Shown: positions 24,184 to 64,000 of the stretch, one piece after another
Position numbering within the stretch: the first letter of the stretch is position 1
Layout of the letters: the number at the start of each line of letters is the position of its first letter
Origin: Chromera velia
Taxonomy: Eukaryota; Sar; Chromeraceae
Assembly: GCA_018398765.1 (NCBI GenBank)
Contig: JAHBMJ010000157.1
Location: 1-64,000, forward strand
Reading direction: 5' to 3'
DNA: 64,000 nt
Notes under the pieces: model-generated
The model's input: only the letters and a program-made list of their open reading frames with translations
Told to the model about the DNA's origin: nothing
Database searches by the model: none
Made by a program: the position numbers and the translations under genes

Positions 24184-24262
24184 GGTGCATAAAGTGCTGG
24201 TGCAAAAACCGGTTTGCACTTTAAATCAGGTGCAAAACAGGTGCAAAATAAGGTGCACCGTT
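24184..24262. repeat. GGTGCAAAA-type short repeats, cluster 1
   Basis: Words AGGTGCAAAACAGGTGCAAA, GGTGCATAAAG and AAGGTGCACC recur within 80 bp. A second cluster with the same words is at 25263-25320. Confidence 0.6.
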
Positions 24263-24879
24263 TACCCTATAAAAACTAGGTTTCTAAAGCTAATTTCTAG
24301 TGTTTTTACCGGCCAAAAGGCACCTCATTCAAGGCCCAAAAGCTTTTTATGATATGGGTTAGCTACACAAACTTTTACTATGTGAAACAACCTAAAATAT
24401 GAGTGAAAAGGCGATAAAAAACTTTTTTTTTTTAATTGCAATTAAAAACTGTGTCTCTGACTATCTCATAACTTTGGTCTCTTTTTGGGTTTCTTTTCTC
24501 GATTTAAGCAACGTTTCTGACCTGCTCGATACTTTTTTTGTATGGATTTAGAGCGTTTAAATGTGGTTGGCACTGTTTGTGTGCTGCTTTATAGTTCAGT
24601 TCTGTTCTTACGGTTCATAAAACGTTCATACTGTATGCATGCCCCTTTGGAGCAAACTCACGAGTCACAAAGAAAACAAAGACAAATGGTGTGATTTCAT
24701 AAAAAATCAAAGGAAGGAAGAATGAAACAAAAGAAGATGTTGATCCTGATTTACATTTCTTCGCTGAGCAAGGGCAACCGAGGGCCTGATCTCAAAGGCT
24801 CAGAGAGTCAGAGCCTACCCCCATCATACCCTAGCTCTCTTCTTCACTCACCTCCCCCTCCCCCCGAAACGACCACAGA

Positions 24880-24945
24880 GGACGAAGAAGAAGAAGAGGA
24901 AGAAGAAGAAAAAGAAGAAGAAGAAGAAGAAGAAGAGGAGAGAGG
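24880..24945. repeat. GAA/GAG trinucleotide microsatellite
   Basis: About 20 purine triplets (GAA, GAG, AAA). It opens a glutamate-rich reading frame by composition only. Confidence 0.85.
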
Positions 24946-25262
24946 AGGCTCCTCACTCCAAAAAAGTCTCTGAGTGAGTTATGCCCCCTTGGAGGAAGCT
25001 TCCTTTATATGTTGAGGTTGACTTGAATCATCCTTGTCCATGAGTCTTCAACGGTCAGACCGTTTCGTTGTGAGCTTTTTGGCGACTTGCTCGATCGTGT
25101 ATCCGTATATCGGTATGTGGCATGTTTGGTGTCACCCCGGCCGACATGTCCCTCGCGCGCGGCCTGCCGCGCTGTGGGACGGGGCCGTGGGGGCGGTCTG
25201 CGGCCTCACACACACCCATTTTTTACCTAAAGACTTGGACTTTAGAGCCAACTCTTCTTATA

Positions 25263-25320
25263 AGGTGCAAAACAGGTGCATCAGGTGCATCTGGTGCAAA
25301 ACAGGTGCATCTAGTGCGAC
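25263..25320. repeat. GGTGCAAAA-type short repeats, cluster 2
   Basis: Five GGTGCA words in 58 bp (AGGTGCAAAACAGGTGCATC and neighbours), matching cluster 1 about 1.1 kb upstream. Confidence 0.6.
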
Positions 25321-25365
25321 TCCTCGGTTTGCATCTTTTCTGCGATGCCCCTTTTCCAAGCCCTA

Positions 25366-25418
25366 GATATGATATCAATACGATACCGATTCGATACTGA
25401 TACGATATGATAGCTATC
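25366..25418 (-). repeat. Inverted partial copy of the GATAGCTATCG repeat end
   Basis: The reverse complement begins GATAGCTATCATATCGTATC and continues with GTATCG words, matching the first 50 bp of copies A and B. With copy A at 22339 this forms an inverted pair about 3 kb apart. Only the end is present here. Confidence 0.6.
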
Positions 25419-25793
25419 TTGAGTCTCACTTCTATTCACTTCTTTGCTGAGTTTAGTTGAGTTTGTTTTAGTTTTTATACAGAAATCAATCAATCAATAT
25501 TATCAATAGTTCAATCACTATTTATATAATGTTTCAGATTTCATTAAAACATTGTTGTTTATATAATTGTTGCTGTAATAAAAGATCAACAGAAAAGCGT
25601 GAAGCTTTTAAACGTGAATGAATGAATGAATGAACGTATAGAACAATCTATAGAACTAAAAACACTTAGTATACACCATTAGCAGAATATACAACACTCA
25701 AAATTTCATCATTTTTGCTGCTGATTGCTGCTTGTGACTGGCAGGCAACACGACCAGCTCAACAAAGACGAGAGGACAGAAACGAGCACGCGC
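25419..25793. other. A+T-rich spacer
   Basis: Contains (CAAT)n at 25487-25498 and (GAAT)n at 25616-25633. It is the 3' flank of the minus-strand gene that ends at 25794. No gene is seen. Confidence 0.5.
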
Positions 25794-26393
25794 TCAGGTC
25801 TGAGACATTGTCCCCCAGTCCCCAGAGTGGAGCAGAGACTCCTCAGTTGTCGTCTCTGTCATCGACAGGGAGAAAGTGCGACTGGGGGAGTGGGACTGGC
25901 CGGGCATCGTCATCTCGGGGGGACCTTGAGACATCGGACTGGACGATCCTCCTGTAGCAGTCCTGTTGGAGTCTCCCGACAGATCGGCCATCTTCAGTCT
26001 GATGCTCAATTGCCCCCCCCTCTCCCGAAGCCTCTCGACGAGAGCGTCCTTGTCACACACAGTGATGAAGCGTGGGTGAGGGGATCCAGACCTGAGGGAG
26101 ATGACGCCGTCAACTGTGAGGCCAACGATGTCAAAGGAGGTGTGGACTTTCTTCGCCTTTGGCAGTCGGAAATCGGAGGTGGTGTAGAGAGTTATCACAA
26201 CCCCTGTGTACTGCAAGGACATGAGAGGGGAACTGATGACAAAGGACGCTCATGCATGTATATTCTCTCATGCGAGGAATGGTGCGAGAAAGGTCTTGCA
26301 CGTCACAGTCAGACTGACAGGTAAAGGCATTTGAAAGACGCACGAACATAAGGCTGCCTCTCTCTTTCACTCATTGACACACTGAAAGGGACA

Positions 26394-26439
<46 letters not shown>

Positions 26440-27437
26440 CGGAAGTACAGCCGCATCGAGCGATCAAGATTGGCACACGTACACACGGAGAAGTGGAAGA
26501 GTGGAATGCAAACGACAGTTTGGCGTGAGTAGAGGGTCAGGTAGGTGATGAACCGGGGGGATGGCTTAAGACTGCGAGACGAGGGGAAGAGAACAAAGGG
26601 CGAAAGTGCAAAGAACATTCCCAAGCCAGGAGACTTCTTCTTTTTCCGAACTTGGCATATTCCTGCTCTTGTTGCTCAGCTCACCTTCAGAGGGCTCGCA
26701 TGCACCTGCCACTTCAGTCCTGCCCATTCGAACTCCTCCGAATCGAGGGACCCAGGAGCTTGGTCCTCATCAACTAGTTCACTGAAAGTCAGAAGGTACT
26801 CCCCCTCGTTGACCTTCTGTACACGACTGACAGGGTCTTGGTTATAGGCAAAAGAGATGGCAACCGACTGAATGCTCAGCGTGCTGCTCAATTCATTCAC
26901 AAGGGCACGCAACTTTTCGTTCTCCTCTCCTGCAGCCGCCAACATTGTTGACAGCTCGGCCTGTGTCCTCTCGCCCTCTGATGCTGCTGCTCTGTTGGAG
27001 CCGCCCCCGTGTTCAACGATCTCTGTGGTGGTGCCTCTTGTGTTTGCTGAATGTCTTCTCCTTGTACATGTCGATGTCGAAACAAGTCGCAGGCTGACGG
27101 GGGACAACATGAAGTTGACTGCTCGTCTCACCCACCGGCCCGCATAATTCTTGGCCTGATCCGCACGCCGAGCCGCTTTCTGAGGCAGCTCGAAGAACAG
27201 AAAGATGAGGTAGATTATACAGCAAACAAAGACAATTACTCCATCTACTGTTTTTCTTCCAACGCGCACTGTCTTCGCTCCAGCGCTCACTATGAGGCCT
27301 GCTCCACTTTGCAACGGTCTGCAAAGGGACGGGACTGAATCTTTTGCTGCCAACCACAATCGCAGTGGGGCAGCAGCCAGAAGCAGAGGGAAGAAGGCAA
27401 CTGCCTCGAGAAGAAGGCAGCAAAGACTTTCCAGCAT
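25794..27437 (-). CDS. Membrane-anchored coiled-coil protein, possibly with a MATH-like C-terminal domain
   Basis: Two exons: 27437-26685 and 26210-25794, about 389 residues. The donor is AAG|GTGAGC, the acceptor CCTTGCAG, and the join is in phase. Residues 5-30 are hydrophobic (leucine/alanine-rich) and residues 64-83 (VDGVIVFVCCIIYLIFLFFE) form a clear transmembrane helix. Residues about 165-195 look like a short coiled coil (ELSTMLAAAGEENEKLRALV). The C-terminal part has FEWAGLKWQVHASPLK joined to YTGVVITLYTTSDFRLP, a beta-strand layout that reminds me of MATH/TRAF domains; this is a weak similarity and may be wrong. The tail is Ser/Thr-rich. Start: first ATG in frame (27437); an earlier exon cannot be ruled out. 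It is transcribed away from VPS13. Confidence 0.6.
26390..26439. repeat. (AC)n(AG)n compound microsatellite in an intron
   Basis: About 11 AC units followed by about 14 AG units. On the sense (minus) strand of the host intron it reads (CT)n(GT)n, the same order as in VPS13 introns. Confidence 0.85.
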
Positions 27438-28268
27438 CACCAGAAGCCAAGCAGGCAGAAAGGTGGATGTGATGATCTAAAGGTATGCGTTTGAATGTCG
27501 AGTTACGACCGTCTACGCATCTAGTGCACCACTGTTGCACGACTCCAAACAAAGCACGCCCGAGAGGGAATACGCAGGAAAGGACTTGTGGGAGCACAGC
27601 GAGTGGTGTCTGTTCACAGCCAGCTAGGTCGAGCGGATGTCGAGGAGCAAACTCTTTGATGTACATATCGATATACGTATAGTAACATGTATTAATATAC
27701 AGCAACGTGAGCACTGGGCCTTGCAAGGTGTTGCATTGCAACGATATCCTTGCCACATACGCACCTAGCTATGCAAGGCCCGAAGGCTCAGTCTGACCGA
27801 CTGAATTTGAGGCTGGCCCGATCGATCGAAGCTAGTGTTGTTCGCAAGACTGACATCGAAGATCGGAGATAGAAACACATATTACGGGAAACTGCGACAT
27901 CGTCCTCTGCTGAAGCACCATACTACTGCCTGGTTGTTTTCGTCAACTGAACGGTATCCAAGTGAGCGTCTTGTATCCATGGTGTACATCAGTGCGCGAC
28001 GGATAGAAGCGCGTCTGTAATTGAGTAAGCAAGAGAGGAGACGTTGGTTGAGTCTCATCATGTGTCTTCATTTCGTCCCTTCCCTTCTCCGTCACTGACT
28101 GAGTGTCCCGGTGTGCGTCAGTGACAAGCGTATTGACTTTGTCGTTTCCTCCTATCTTGGCACTCTGTAGAGAACCTGTCGTGGTGTGACAAGCAAGGGA
28201 GGGCATTTAGGTAGGTGTCATTCAGAGCAGACTGAGACAGACGAAGACCAGAGAAGACAGGACTGAAG
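27438..28268. promoter_or_regulatory. Divergent intergenic region between the membrane-protein gene and VPS13
   Basis: About 830 bp separates two start codons pointing apart, so promoters for both should lie here. I see no TATA box at a convincing place and no repeated motif. The 5' UTR limits are unknown. Confidence 0.4.
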
Positions 28269-58134
<29,866 letters not shown>

Positions 58135-59382
58135 TCGCCCTCAGGTTCTCTTCTCGGTCCTTTTAGTAGCGCTGGTATTGTTCTCACGCTCTTGGTTTTT
58201 CTATTTTGTCGTAAGACTCGTTATATTAAAAGAGATGAAAAACTTCGGACAAATTTAAAGACATAGCTGATGCAGCTTGTCTATATGACATACACTTTCT
58301 CACATGATGTCAATGTTTTTATTTTTTACATATTGCAGCATTATAGAATAAGGTAAGATTAATTTCTAATAAGTACTAATAAGTGGGTAATAAGCATGTA
58401 GATATAACTAGCCTGGCTAGTAACTACAGCCGTGGCCGTCTGATTGATTGATTAATTGATTGATTGATTGATTGATATGTTCCGCCCTAGGGCCTTCCCG
58501 CTATGTCTATCTGTCGCCAGAGCTAGCAGGGAGAGAGGAAATGAATTTCGCACAGATGCAGGCCACGTTTGCCTCAAGAGCTGACTAGAGCCGACTTATG
58601 AGCAAGCGCGAATTTATGTCCAGAAAGTTGTGAATTTTGAGTAACAACATCTATGCAGTTTCTTAAAATACTTACACAAACTGCTTTTTCTTGTATGTGT
58701 TGTTCTTCTCTCCTTGAAACCCAAACAAGTTCTAACTGCCTCAGTACCCGAGAGTCGGAGAGTGTGCAGGCTGTATTTTTTTTAATTTTTTGATAAGATC
58801 AAAGCCCTTCAGGAAGTGATATGCGAGGACTGGGGATAACCGGGGAGGATAAATGTTGCAGCTAGTTGCACCAGATTATAGCAGATGTTAAATTAACCTC
58901 TCTTAATTGTAACAAATCCCCTTTTTAGCGCCTGGGCTCTCTACACATACACAGCCTCATTCTGCGGGCACTTGTGTAAAAGTGTACAACCCTATGGAGG
59001 TTCAATCCCACCATACAACACCTGGTTTGATTGACTTTCCTTCTGTGGTGTCAGATTTCAGACTGAGCCTCCAAAAGAAAAGGGTCAAAAATCTTGCTGC
59101 GGGGGGGGGTCAGCATGTATAAGCGACCGCCTGCTGTAATGTACACGTGGCCCGCTGGACGCGGCCGCCTGTGTCAGATACTTCCGGGCCATATTGCCCG
59201 TACGTACAGACTACTGGATCCACTGGCTGGCAGATCTGTTTTCTCTTCACGTAAAAATAGACGTCTCCCACTTCGTCTTACTGGGCATGACTTCAGCTCC
59301 ACCAGCCGCGGTCTAGTGAGTCTTTTGCATCGTTTCTACCCGTCTAACAGCCTTCCTTTTTGCGTCTTCGCAACTTATTAAC
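58135..59382. other. Downstream flank of VPS13
   Basis: 3' UTR of VPS13 expected at the left. A (GATT)n array lies at 58442-58475. No gene, no polyadenylation signal at a clear place, and no tRNA were found. Confidence 0.5.
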
Positions 59383-59574
59383 ATGTTTTGTCTGGCCCTC
59401 TTGTTCTGCCTCATCATCCCTTTAGGGTCGGGTTTTGCCCTGAGGTTCAGGAAAGGACATTTCTTGAAGAATGTACGTGACCGCTGCTCTCTTCTTCAGC
59501 AAACAAGAGAAATAGCAAGTGGAGAGGCAGGAAGGTTTGTGAACCTCAAAAACTTTCTTGATACACATCTCTAG
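59383..59574 (+). CDS. Short frame with a signal-peptide-like start
   Basis: 63 residues: MFCLALLFCLIIPLGSGFA has a hydrophobic core and small residues at a possible cleavage site; the rest is polar and charged (RFRKGHFLKNVRDRCSLLQ). There is a possible donor (GGAAG|GTTTGT at about 59535), so this could be a first exon of the NTPase-like gene downstream, but I could not find a matching acceptor. No domain recognised. It may be chance. Confidence 0.25.
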   Translation: MFCLALLFCLIIPLGSGFALRFRKGHFLKNVRDRCSLLQQTREIASGEAGRFVNLKNFLDTHL

Positions 59575-59717
59575 AAGTACCCTCCCCCCGCGAATCACTG
59601 TACATTGTACAAAGACTCAACGACGTATAAAAATTCTCTCCCCATGTGAACAGTGTCTGGGGTGTCTGGGACGTACGTTAAGTTGCACACACTCCCGTAT
59701 TGGGAGTCCTTTTTGTG

Positions 59718-60780
59718 ATGACAGAGATGCTGAAGTTTCGTCAGATGGGAAAACCCTGTGAGATCAAGTATATCTATGTGCCCAGGTGTTCTGGAAAGAC
59801 CTCCAGTGTCCTGCCAGCCTTCCTCGCATCAGACTATTTCACCCACTATCTGTACATTGCCTTTAACAACAATGATTCACGGAATTTTCGACTCTCCAGA
59901 AAAACCCCCTTTCTCAACAACAGCAAGAGCATCAAGGAGCAGGGGGTAAAGTTTGCTGTCGAGTGCATGAGGATCCTTCTGGAGGAGCCAGAACAGACAG
60001 GGCCGTACGAAGTGCCGGTCGGTCCTTGTGATCTCCAACCAACTAGTAATTTGACAAACGAGATGAAAAGCTTATTGCACCGGAATTTGGGTACAAATCC
60101 CAAGGTTCTCATCCATTTGGACAAGCACAGGCAAATGCGCCCTCGCACCAAGAAGAAGAATGACCCCGGCACCGCGTTCTCCCAGGGTATGATGGAGGTG
60201 TTCGGCAGCCAGGCCGTCGTGGTGGCCACGTACGTTGAGCCACCGATCCTCCATCCCCCCACAGAGGGGACATCTGGTACCTGCCGCTGGCCCGTGGTCT
60301 GTCCTTGGGTAGATATTGAGTTGGTCATGAGGCACCTTACAGGTTCTTCTACATCTCGGCTCTGTAGCAGGAAGACAGGCCCTCTGACGGGCTTTCATGA
60401 CTTTTTAGAGCTAAAACAGAAGTCTGACAACCCATGTCTAACCCCAGATGCACGGCGTTTGATTGTAAATCTGCAGCTCCGATTTGCGCTGGCGCTTCAG
60501 GGGAGGCTAGCGTTTTTGCACGTGCCTCAAATCGATGGTCTGTTCAAGAGGAAGGTCGCTCGAGCAGCTTTCTGACGACCTGGAGGTCGGCTGCTCCAGC
60601 ACAGGTACCAAAGACATGAAGGAGAAGCTGCGAAAGGCAGCGGACTCCTTCTTAGAGGGGGACTCCTTCTCAGAGGGCTGGCTCTATAAGTTTTCCAGAG
60701 GCGGGATGAGGGAGGTGGACAAGCACGTTGCCGGGTTGCTGTATGGGATGAAGGATAAGGAAGTGGCTGGAGTTCGCCGA
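59718..60780 (+). CDS. P-loop NTPase-like protein, N-terminal part (RHS/Crinkler-like style), gene model incomplete
   Basis: The frame starts with ATG at 59718 and runs to about 60540 (about 275 residues), then coding-like sequence continues in another frame to a GTGAGT donor after 60780. IYVPRCSGKTSS is a Walker A-like motif lacking the usual first glycine (G-x4-GKT); KVLIHLDKH is Walker B-like. HYLYIAFNNNDSRNF and VVVATYVEPP are other ordered blocks. I recall large protist families of this layout, resembling the ATPase part of RHS or Crinkler proteins, but assignment is tentative and function unknown. The frame change at about 60540-60570 is either a very short intron (about 28 bp) or decay. 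Part of the same gene probably continues beyond the MITE at 62228. Confidence 0.5.
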
Positions 60781-61027
60781 GTGAGTAACCTGATCGTATT
60801 AGGATGAAAGGATCTCCTCACAGCGCCCCTCTTCCACCTTCTATCAGCGAAGCCGCCTGATAACGAGCCCCAGCTGCAGAAGGTATACGTGACAGGTACA
60901 AAACACTTCAAAACACAATTCGATCCCATATTCCCGCTTATTACAGGTATGTGTGTCACCATTCACTCGACCAGTTCTTTCTTACTGTGGTCGGTTGTTT
61001 GAGTGCAACCAGACTTCGTTCTTCTTG

Positions 61028-61035
61028 GGTGCAGG
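61028..61035. repeat. Left 8-bp target-site duplication of the MITE
   Basis: GGTGCAGG, identical to 61615-61622. Confidence 0.8.
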
Positions 61036-61614
61036 CTAGGGGGGGGCACTTCAGCCGGCTACACCATGGTTACTGACCCTACACCCCCCCCATACAACAT
61101 GTGACATGTAACTATCAGTTAAAACTGGTGCCAATCGATTAGTTACGTTTGGTTATTTACAAAACTGGCTTTAAGATTGTTAAACAATTGAGGTTATGGT
61201 CAAAAATAATGAAAAATGATGTGTCACACTCACTTTGCCCCCAAACCCCCCGTAACCGGATAACTCGTAACCTTTTTTGACCCCCTTCAAAAATGAAATA
61301 ACCTCCCTCAAGAAGCATTCAAACGTGTTCTAAACATCATTTTAAATATTTTTAAAAGTTGAAAATTTGGTTGGTTATTGAGGTCAAAATGCTTGTAACC
61401 GGGTAACCTGTAACCTTTTTGTGTAACAAAGATGAAAAAGGGGTAACCCAAAGTAACCACGTAGCCTACACTTCAAAAACATCAGATTTTGATGTAACTT
61501 GACCAGGCAGAGCTCCAGGTTGCCGGGCTGGCTCGCAAAAATCTGTTTTTGTTCATATTTTATGTCATTCTGGGCTCAAAATCTACCATAACCTTCCAGA
61601 GTGCCCCCCCCTAG
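61036..61614. mobile_element. 579-bp MITE with perfect 15-bp inverted ends (hAT-like)
   Basis: The ends are CTAGGGGGGGGCACT and its exact reverse complement (61600-61614). The flanks carry an 8-bp direct duplication GGTGCAGG on each side. Eight-bp duplications are the mark of the hAT superfamily, so a hAT-type transposase is inferred to have moved it; the element has no coding capacity. The interior repeats the word GTAACC many times (for example CCGGATAACTCGTAACC, CCGGGTAACCTGTAACC). Perfect ends and duplication imply a fairly recent insertion. It sits between coding blocks of the NTPase-like gene, probably within an intron. Confidence 0.85.
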
Positions 61615-61622
61615 GGTGCAGG
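61615..61622. repeat. Right 8-bp target-site duplication of the MITE
   Basis: GGTGCAGG, identical to 61028-61035. Confidence 0.8.
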
Positions 61623-61699
61623 TATATTACAGCGAAATCTTATATTCACTTTTGGAGTTCCTGATGCTAGGCTAACGCGTAAGCAGCCAGACGAGAAAG

Positions 61700-61729
61700 C
61701 ACGGACAGATAGGCAGATAAACAGACAGG

Positions 61730-61760
<31 letters not shown>

Positions 61761-61920
61761 GCAGAATCCGGCAGACAGACAAGTGGATTGATAGACGGAC
61801 TCAAGACAAACCGGAGGGGGGGGGAGTGAAGGAAAGAGGGACAAGAGAAATTGATAGATAGATAGAGAGAGAGGAGGGGGGAGAGGGAAAAAGAGAAAAG
61901 GAGAGAGAGAGTCTCTTCGT
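61700..61920. repeat. Microsatellite cluster (ACAG)n, (GATA)n, (AG)n
   Basis: ACAG/GCAG units at 61703-61781, GATAGATAGATAG at 61852-61864, and purine-rich AG/GGGAG runs to 61912. No gene is seen between the MITE and 62228. Confidence 0.8.
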
Positions 61921-62227
61921 TTGATTCACGTGCTGGACTTCATTTTCATCCTTATAATGGTGGTGCGCCGCTCGACAGCTCGATTATATCTGAGGAAGCT
62001 TGCTCTTTGAGGGAAAGTTTAACGTCTTCCATACGTCGCTTTATGTTTTTGAGAGCCACTTTGTGCGTTGATGCCCTTTTTTTTTGCACGCCTCTTTTGT
62101 GCATTTTCTGCATTGATTCACAACTGTGGCTCTATAAGACTTTTGTCAAATTTTGCCTTTTCTGTTTCTGATCAGACTAAGTCTTTGCTGTGTGTAGGAT
62201 ACCGTGTATGGATTGCACTTTTTGCAG

Positions 62228-62439
62228 GTACCCCGCTTGAGAGGTTGTATTTGTGGGCCCTCAGCACCCAGTCGGCCTTGTACGGGGAGCTGGAGTTTAG
62301 GGCGATCAACTGTCCGTTCAAGTGCAGCAATATCAAGAAAGGCTGGATCTTTCCCGGTCAAGAGTGTTCCGAGTTCGACAGCATCACTGATGTCTCCCAG
62401 CTCGAGACGGACGTCATGTTCTTTGCAGATAGTCACTAA
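62228..62439 (+). CDS. NTPase-like gene, C-terminal exon-like block
   Basis: Follows acceptor TTTTTGCAG (ending 62227). It reads TPLERLYLWALSTQSALYGE then LEFRAINCPFKC, GWIFPGQECSEFDS, DVMFFADS and a stop at 62439. The layout (TPLE, IFPG, DxMFFAD) looks like a conserved C-terminal region of the same family as 59718-60780. Its phase (two bases before the first full codon) does not match the donor after 60780, so at least one junction is missing or the gene is decayed. Confidence 0.45.
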
Positions 62440-62488
62440 TAAGGAAAAGGGTCAGAAGCCTTTCTCACACCCCCGCTGCGACATGTAG

Positions 62489-62772
62489 TTCCGTACGTCC
62501 GACGGTGAGATGGTCGTCTTGATCGAAATTACTGACAACGCGAACGGAGAGAGGGTTAAAACGAAAGCAAAAGGACTTGGAGAGGTAGTTAACGGGATTC
62601 AAGTGGAGCAGGAGAAACAGAGGTGCGGATCCATAGGGTGGTACTGGCTCCTTCAGATTTAAAGGGTGCTTCTTATGAAAGTTGCGTTGATGAGGTTGCG
62701 ATACTTTGCACTGACAGAGTACAAGAGCTGCTTGGTAGTTTAGATCAAGTGTTTCAATACGTAAAACCGTAG
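62489..62772 (+). CDS. Coding-like remnant downstream of the NTPase-like block
   Basis: After a CATGTAG acceptor-like site, one frame reads FRTSDGEMVVLIEITDNANG and continues to about 62625; then a second frame reads HRVVLAPSDLKGASYESC and VDEVAILCTDRVQELLGSL to a stop near 62772. Both look like real protein. The change of frame at about 62610-62630 with no intron of usual size suggests a one-base indel, so this gene copy is probably a pseudogene. The two frames are reported separately and I do not know the domain. Confidence 0.4.
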
Positions 62773-62958
62773 AATTAACTGCCGAGCTAGTCGCTGCTAG
62801 GGGTAGACACAAAAGTTGTAAAAAAGTTTTTTGTTCAAGTTTTTTTTTGTCTTCCAGACTTTATTTTAAAGAAATATTTTTTAATTAGTTTTTACAGGAT
62901 TATAGAATTATATTGTATTCGGGGCCGGAGCCCTAGACCTGCATGCCAGTTATCTGTA

Positions 62959-63277
62959 GGGATAGCTATCGTATCGATATCGTATCGTATCGGTATCGAA
63001 GTATCGACTATCGGTTCTTTCTCGAGCAGCCGAGTATCGGTTAGTATCGGCCTGCTTAGAGCTTGTGAAGGACTAGCTAGGTTAATATGTAGCAAGGCGC
63101 ACGCCAGGCCGGGTCTCGGTACTTGAAGACCGGGCGCGGCCTGGCCCAGTAACAACGTATACCGTCCCCCACCGGCCTCATGCATGGATGAATGTGGAAC
63201 CGGCTCCAACGTGCACTAGTTGAATTCAGCCTCAGCAGCCAGAACAGCCTAACTTGGCTTCAAGACAAGACTGCATG
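62959..63277 (+). repeat. Dispersed repeat, copy B (GATAGCTATCGTATCG family)
   Basis: Matches copy A (22339-22655) over its full length in the same orientation. It differs by small indels, such as extra bases before the closing CTGCATG. Confidence 0.8.
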
Positions 63278-63354
63278 TGTATGATGTAGGTCTGGCAAAG
63301 GGGCAATAAAGCATTGTCCTAGACTCATGCACTGCATGATGGCCTATAGACCGA

Positions 63355-63388
63355 TTAATAATAATAATGATGATGATGATGATGATGT
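63355..63388. repeat. (AAT)n(GAT)n microsatellite
   Basis: About four AAT units followed by about seven GAT units. Confidence 0.85.
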
Positions 63389-63586
63389 ATGGGGTTAAAG
63401 CCGGTGAGTCGTATAGACTCTGGCCAACCTGGAGCGTCATACATAGAGTTAAACTTTCGACTTAGGCCCCACTGGGGTAAATTGAATCGATAGGAGCCTG
63501 ACAGGGGTAGGGAGGCGGATGGAAGTGGAGGGTGGCTCCACCTCTAAGCAAACAGGCTTTTGCTTTATTTAGTAGTTCTCTTACAG

Positions 63587-63826
63587 GCTGAGTTACAACA
63601 CGCTCTCTGTCCCACCCTTGAGACGATTAAGAACTGCCTGCATTTCGCCCAGAAGAGGGTCCCCATGACCGATCAAAGCGCCAGAACAGCACTGGCATGC
63701 CTGAGCAGAGGGAGAAACGAGAAGGAAAGGGAAAAAACAAGTACCTCAGGGGGAACAGAAAAGATGGAGACGGACTCCTCTGTTTCTGTGTCTTTTTTTT
63801 TTCCCCAAGGGTCACGGGCCAGCTAG
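63587..63826 (+). CDS. Candidate terminal exon, unknown function
   Basis: After a CTCTTACAG acceptor the frame reads AELQHALCPTLETIKNCLHF and AQKRVPMTDQSARTALACL, then a charged Glu/Lys/Ser/Thr tail, and stops at 63826. A polyadenylation-type AATAAA follows at 63833. It may be the last exon of the NTPase-like gene or of another gene; no domain recognised. Confidence 0.4.
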   Translation, partial: AELQHALCPTLETIKNCLHFAQKRVPMTDQSARTALACLSRGRNEKEREKTSTSGGTEKMETDSSVSVSFFFPQGSRAS

Positions 63827-63832
63827 CAGGCC

Positions 63833-63838
63833 AATAAA
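63833..63838 (+). terminator. Candidate polyadenylation signal
   Basis: AATAAA seven bases after the stop codon of the candidate terminal exon. Motif match only; another AATAAA is at 63305. Confidence 0.35.
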
Positions 63839-64000
63839 ATTCCTTCTGTCAGTTCGTGTCAGTTAGAGGTCTGTCAGATGACCTCTAAAGAAAATTACCC
63901 GAGGCAGAACGGAAGGAGACAAAGAGAGAAAAAGGTCAGAACTCCTAATCTCCTTTGATTCCCTATCTTTTCTGCCGAAGACGTACAAGCAAAGGTTTCT

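Larger units (their letters stand above)
23300..25365. other. Intergenic region with low-complexity and short repeats
   Basis: No supported gene. Repeated GGTGCA words occur at 24184-24262 and again at 25263-25320. A GAA/GAG microsatellite lies at 24880-24945. A+T-rich DNA fills 24000-24560. Confidence 0.55.

Noticed and set aside
24722-24973. Glutamate-rich frame
   Set aside because: It is opened by a GAA/GAG microsatellite and has no other coding evidence.
58996-59012. GGTTCAATCCC, like a tRNA B box
   Set aside because: No cloverleaf: the T-stem has a mismatch and no upstream acceptor strand pairs with the downstream bases.
62146-62436. 96-residue minus-strand frame
   Set aside because: Opposite strand of the NTPase-like C-terminal block, which has the better motif evidence.

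Overview
The window is nuclear DNA from an intron-rich eukaryote. Evidence: genes are split by many GT-AG introns, intergenic DNA is repeat-rich, microsatellites are abundant, and there is one very large VPS13 gene. Ankyrin, P-loop and pseudouridine-synthase gene styles, long G runs and an assembly gap (two N at 46061-46062) fit a chromerid alga such as Chromera velia. That identification is inference from gene style, not from a marker gene.

Layout. 1-1990: no supported gene. About 1990-9440: a decayed DIRS-like (tyrosine-recombinase) retroelement. 10171-11363: a 1.2-kb segment bounded by inverted repeats. 12572-17728 (+): a two-exon ankyrin-repeat protein with a C-terminal signalling-type domain and leucine-rich-repeat-like tail. 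18328-21794 (-): a five-exon RluA-type pseudouridine synthase, convergent with the ankyrin gene. 22339-25420: dispersed repeats and one weak minus-strand gene candidate. 25794-27437 (-): a two-exon membrane/coiled-coil protein. 28269-58134 (+): VPS13, about 35 exons and roughly 6,200 residues, filling nearly half the window. 59383-63838: remnants or exons of a P-loop NTPase-like family, with a 579-bp MITE inserted (perfect 15-bp ends, 8-bp target duplication) and a second copy of the dispersed repeat.

Exon joins were made by reading phase and domain continuity. They show three recurrent features: +3 C at more than half of the 5' splice sites (GTCAGT-like), (CT)n(GT)n tracts in introns on the sense strand, and short tandem duplications covering splice junctions (three independent cases, at offsets of 72, about 100 and 105 bp).

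The host genes have unrelated roles: bridge-like lipid transfer at membrane contacts (VPS13), RNA modification (RluA-like), and probable protein-interaction or signalling (ankyrin gene). Nothing suggests an operon-like functional cluster. The intergenic space between the membrane-protein gene and VPS13 (27438-28268) is a divergent promoter region.
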